From: Phycisphaerae bacterium
GTDB taxonomy: Bacteria; Planctomycetota; Phycisphaerae; Phycisphaerales; UBA1924
DNA: 5,303 nucleotides
NCBI GenBank assembly: GCA_016794945.1
Contig: JAEUIX010000099.1
Location: 1-5,303, forward strand
Direction of reading: 5' to 3'
In this document: in pieces, positions 5,194 to 5,303 of the stretch
How positions within the stretch are numbered: position 1 is the stretch's first letter
Layout of the letters: each line of letters starts with the position of its first letter
Notes under the pieces: model-generated
Told to the model about the DNA's origin: nothing
Database searches by the model: none
The model's input: only the letters and a program-made list of their open reading frames with translations
Position numbers and translations under genes: made by a program

Positions 5194-5303
5194 ATGCCGA
5201 ATCTCTTCCGCCGCCGGTTTGTTGTCCTTGCCGGGTCTTCCCAGGGCGACCTGCGCCGCCAGATCCAGTACCTGAAAGCCGAGAACGAAGTCCTTCGCTC
5301 GAA
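5194..5303 (+). CDS. N-terminus of a probable transposase/integrase (3' end outside window)
   Basis: The frame starts at ATG 5194 and is open to the window end, giving 36 residues: MPNLFRRRFVVLAGSSQGDL followed by RRQIQYLKAENEVLRS. The second part is a short coiled coil with heptad-like I/L/L/V positions and the K-A-E-N-x-x-L-R motif seen near the N-terminus of IS3-like or related DDE integrase-core transposases. I recall planctomycete members that open with a short hydrophobic helix followed by this LRRQ-(6)-AENxxLR segment. The catalytic DDE domain would be outside the window, so the assignment is provisional; any protein with an N-terminal coiled coil could look similar. An in-frame stop at 5125-5127, and no other ATG, GTG or TTG before 5194, support this start. 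No good Shine-Dalgarno sequence is visible. It would explain the gene debris next door. Confidence 0.6.
   Translation, partial: MPNLFRRRFVVLAGSSQGDLRRQIQYLKAENEVLRS

Noticed and set aside
1..5303. CRISPR array, tRNA or rRNA gene, toxin-antitoxin or defence cassette
   Set aside because: No regularly spaced direct repeats, no tRNA cloverleaf or rRNA-like sequence, and no pair of small overlapping genes with toxin/antitoxin character were seen. The RAMA-like fragment alone is not evidence for a working defence system.

Overview
The window is GC-rich throughout (my estimate by eye is high 60s percent in the genes). Its gene content points to a Planctomycetota genome, most likely of the Phycisphaerae type. 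The strongest pointer is a secreted parallel beta-helix protein with the N- and C-terminal signatures common in that phylum. A YciI-like putative lipoprotein, a sigma-factor-like C-terminus and an integrase-type N-terminus fit the same picture. The taxonomic call rests on remembered family resemblance, not on a search.

Layout: (1) 1-267, plus strand, the C-terminal 88 residues of a protein that resembles planctomycete sigma-70-like proteins. (2) 310-1119, plus strand, a YciI-domain protein with an export signal and a degenerate second domain. (3) 1120-1956, about 840 bases with no convincing intact gene; a minus-strand stretch near 1610-1780 may be an eroded coding fragment. (4) 1971-3260, plus strand, a Tat-signal beta-helix protein with a regular 21-residue repeat and a cysteine ladder. 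(5) 3456-4010, minus strand, a small multi-pass membrane protein of the PGPGW family, convergent with the beta-helix gene. (6) 4007-4806, minus strand, gene debris: a frameshifted ORF whose stop overlaps the PGPGW start, a glyoxalase/VOC protein lacking its N-terminal half, and a RAMA/DUF2924-like N-terminus joined to it out of frame. (7) 4807-5193, no gene. (8) 5194-5303, plus strand, the first 36 codons of a probable transposase/integrase.

There is no sign of one shared pathway. The intact genes look like independent housekeeping or envelope functions. The 4.0-5.3 kb part reads as a decaying region beside a mobile-element gene, where deletions have brought unrelated gene pieces together. 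I do not see a convincing new defence, metabolic or mobile system. The observations most worth checking are the RAMA/VOC junction at the G6 run, the cysteine ladder of the beta-helix protein, and the frameshifted ORF with a GTGA overlap upstream of the PGPGW gene.
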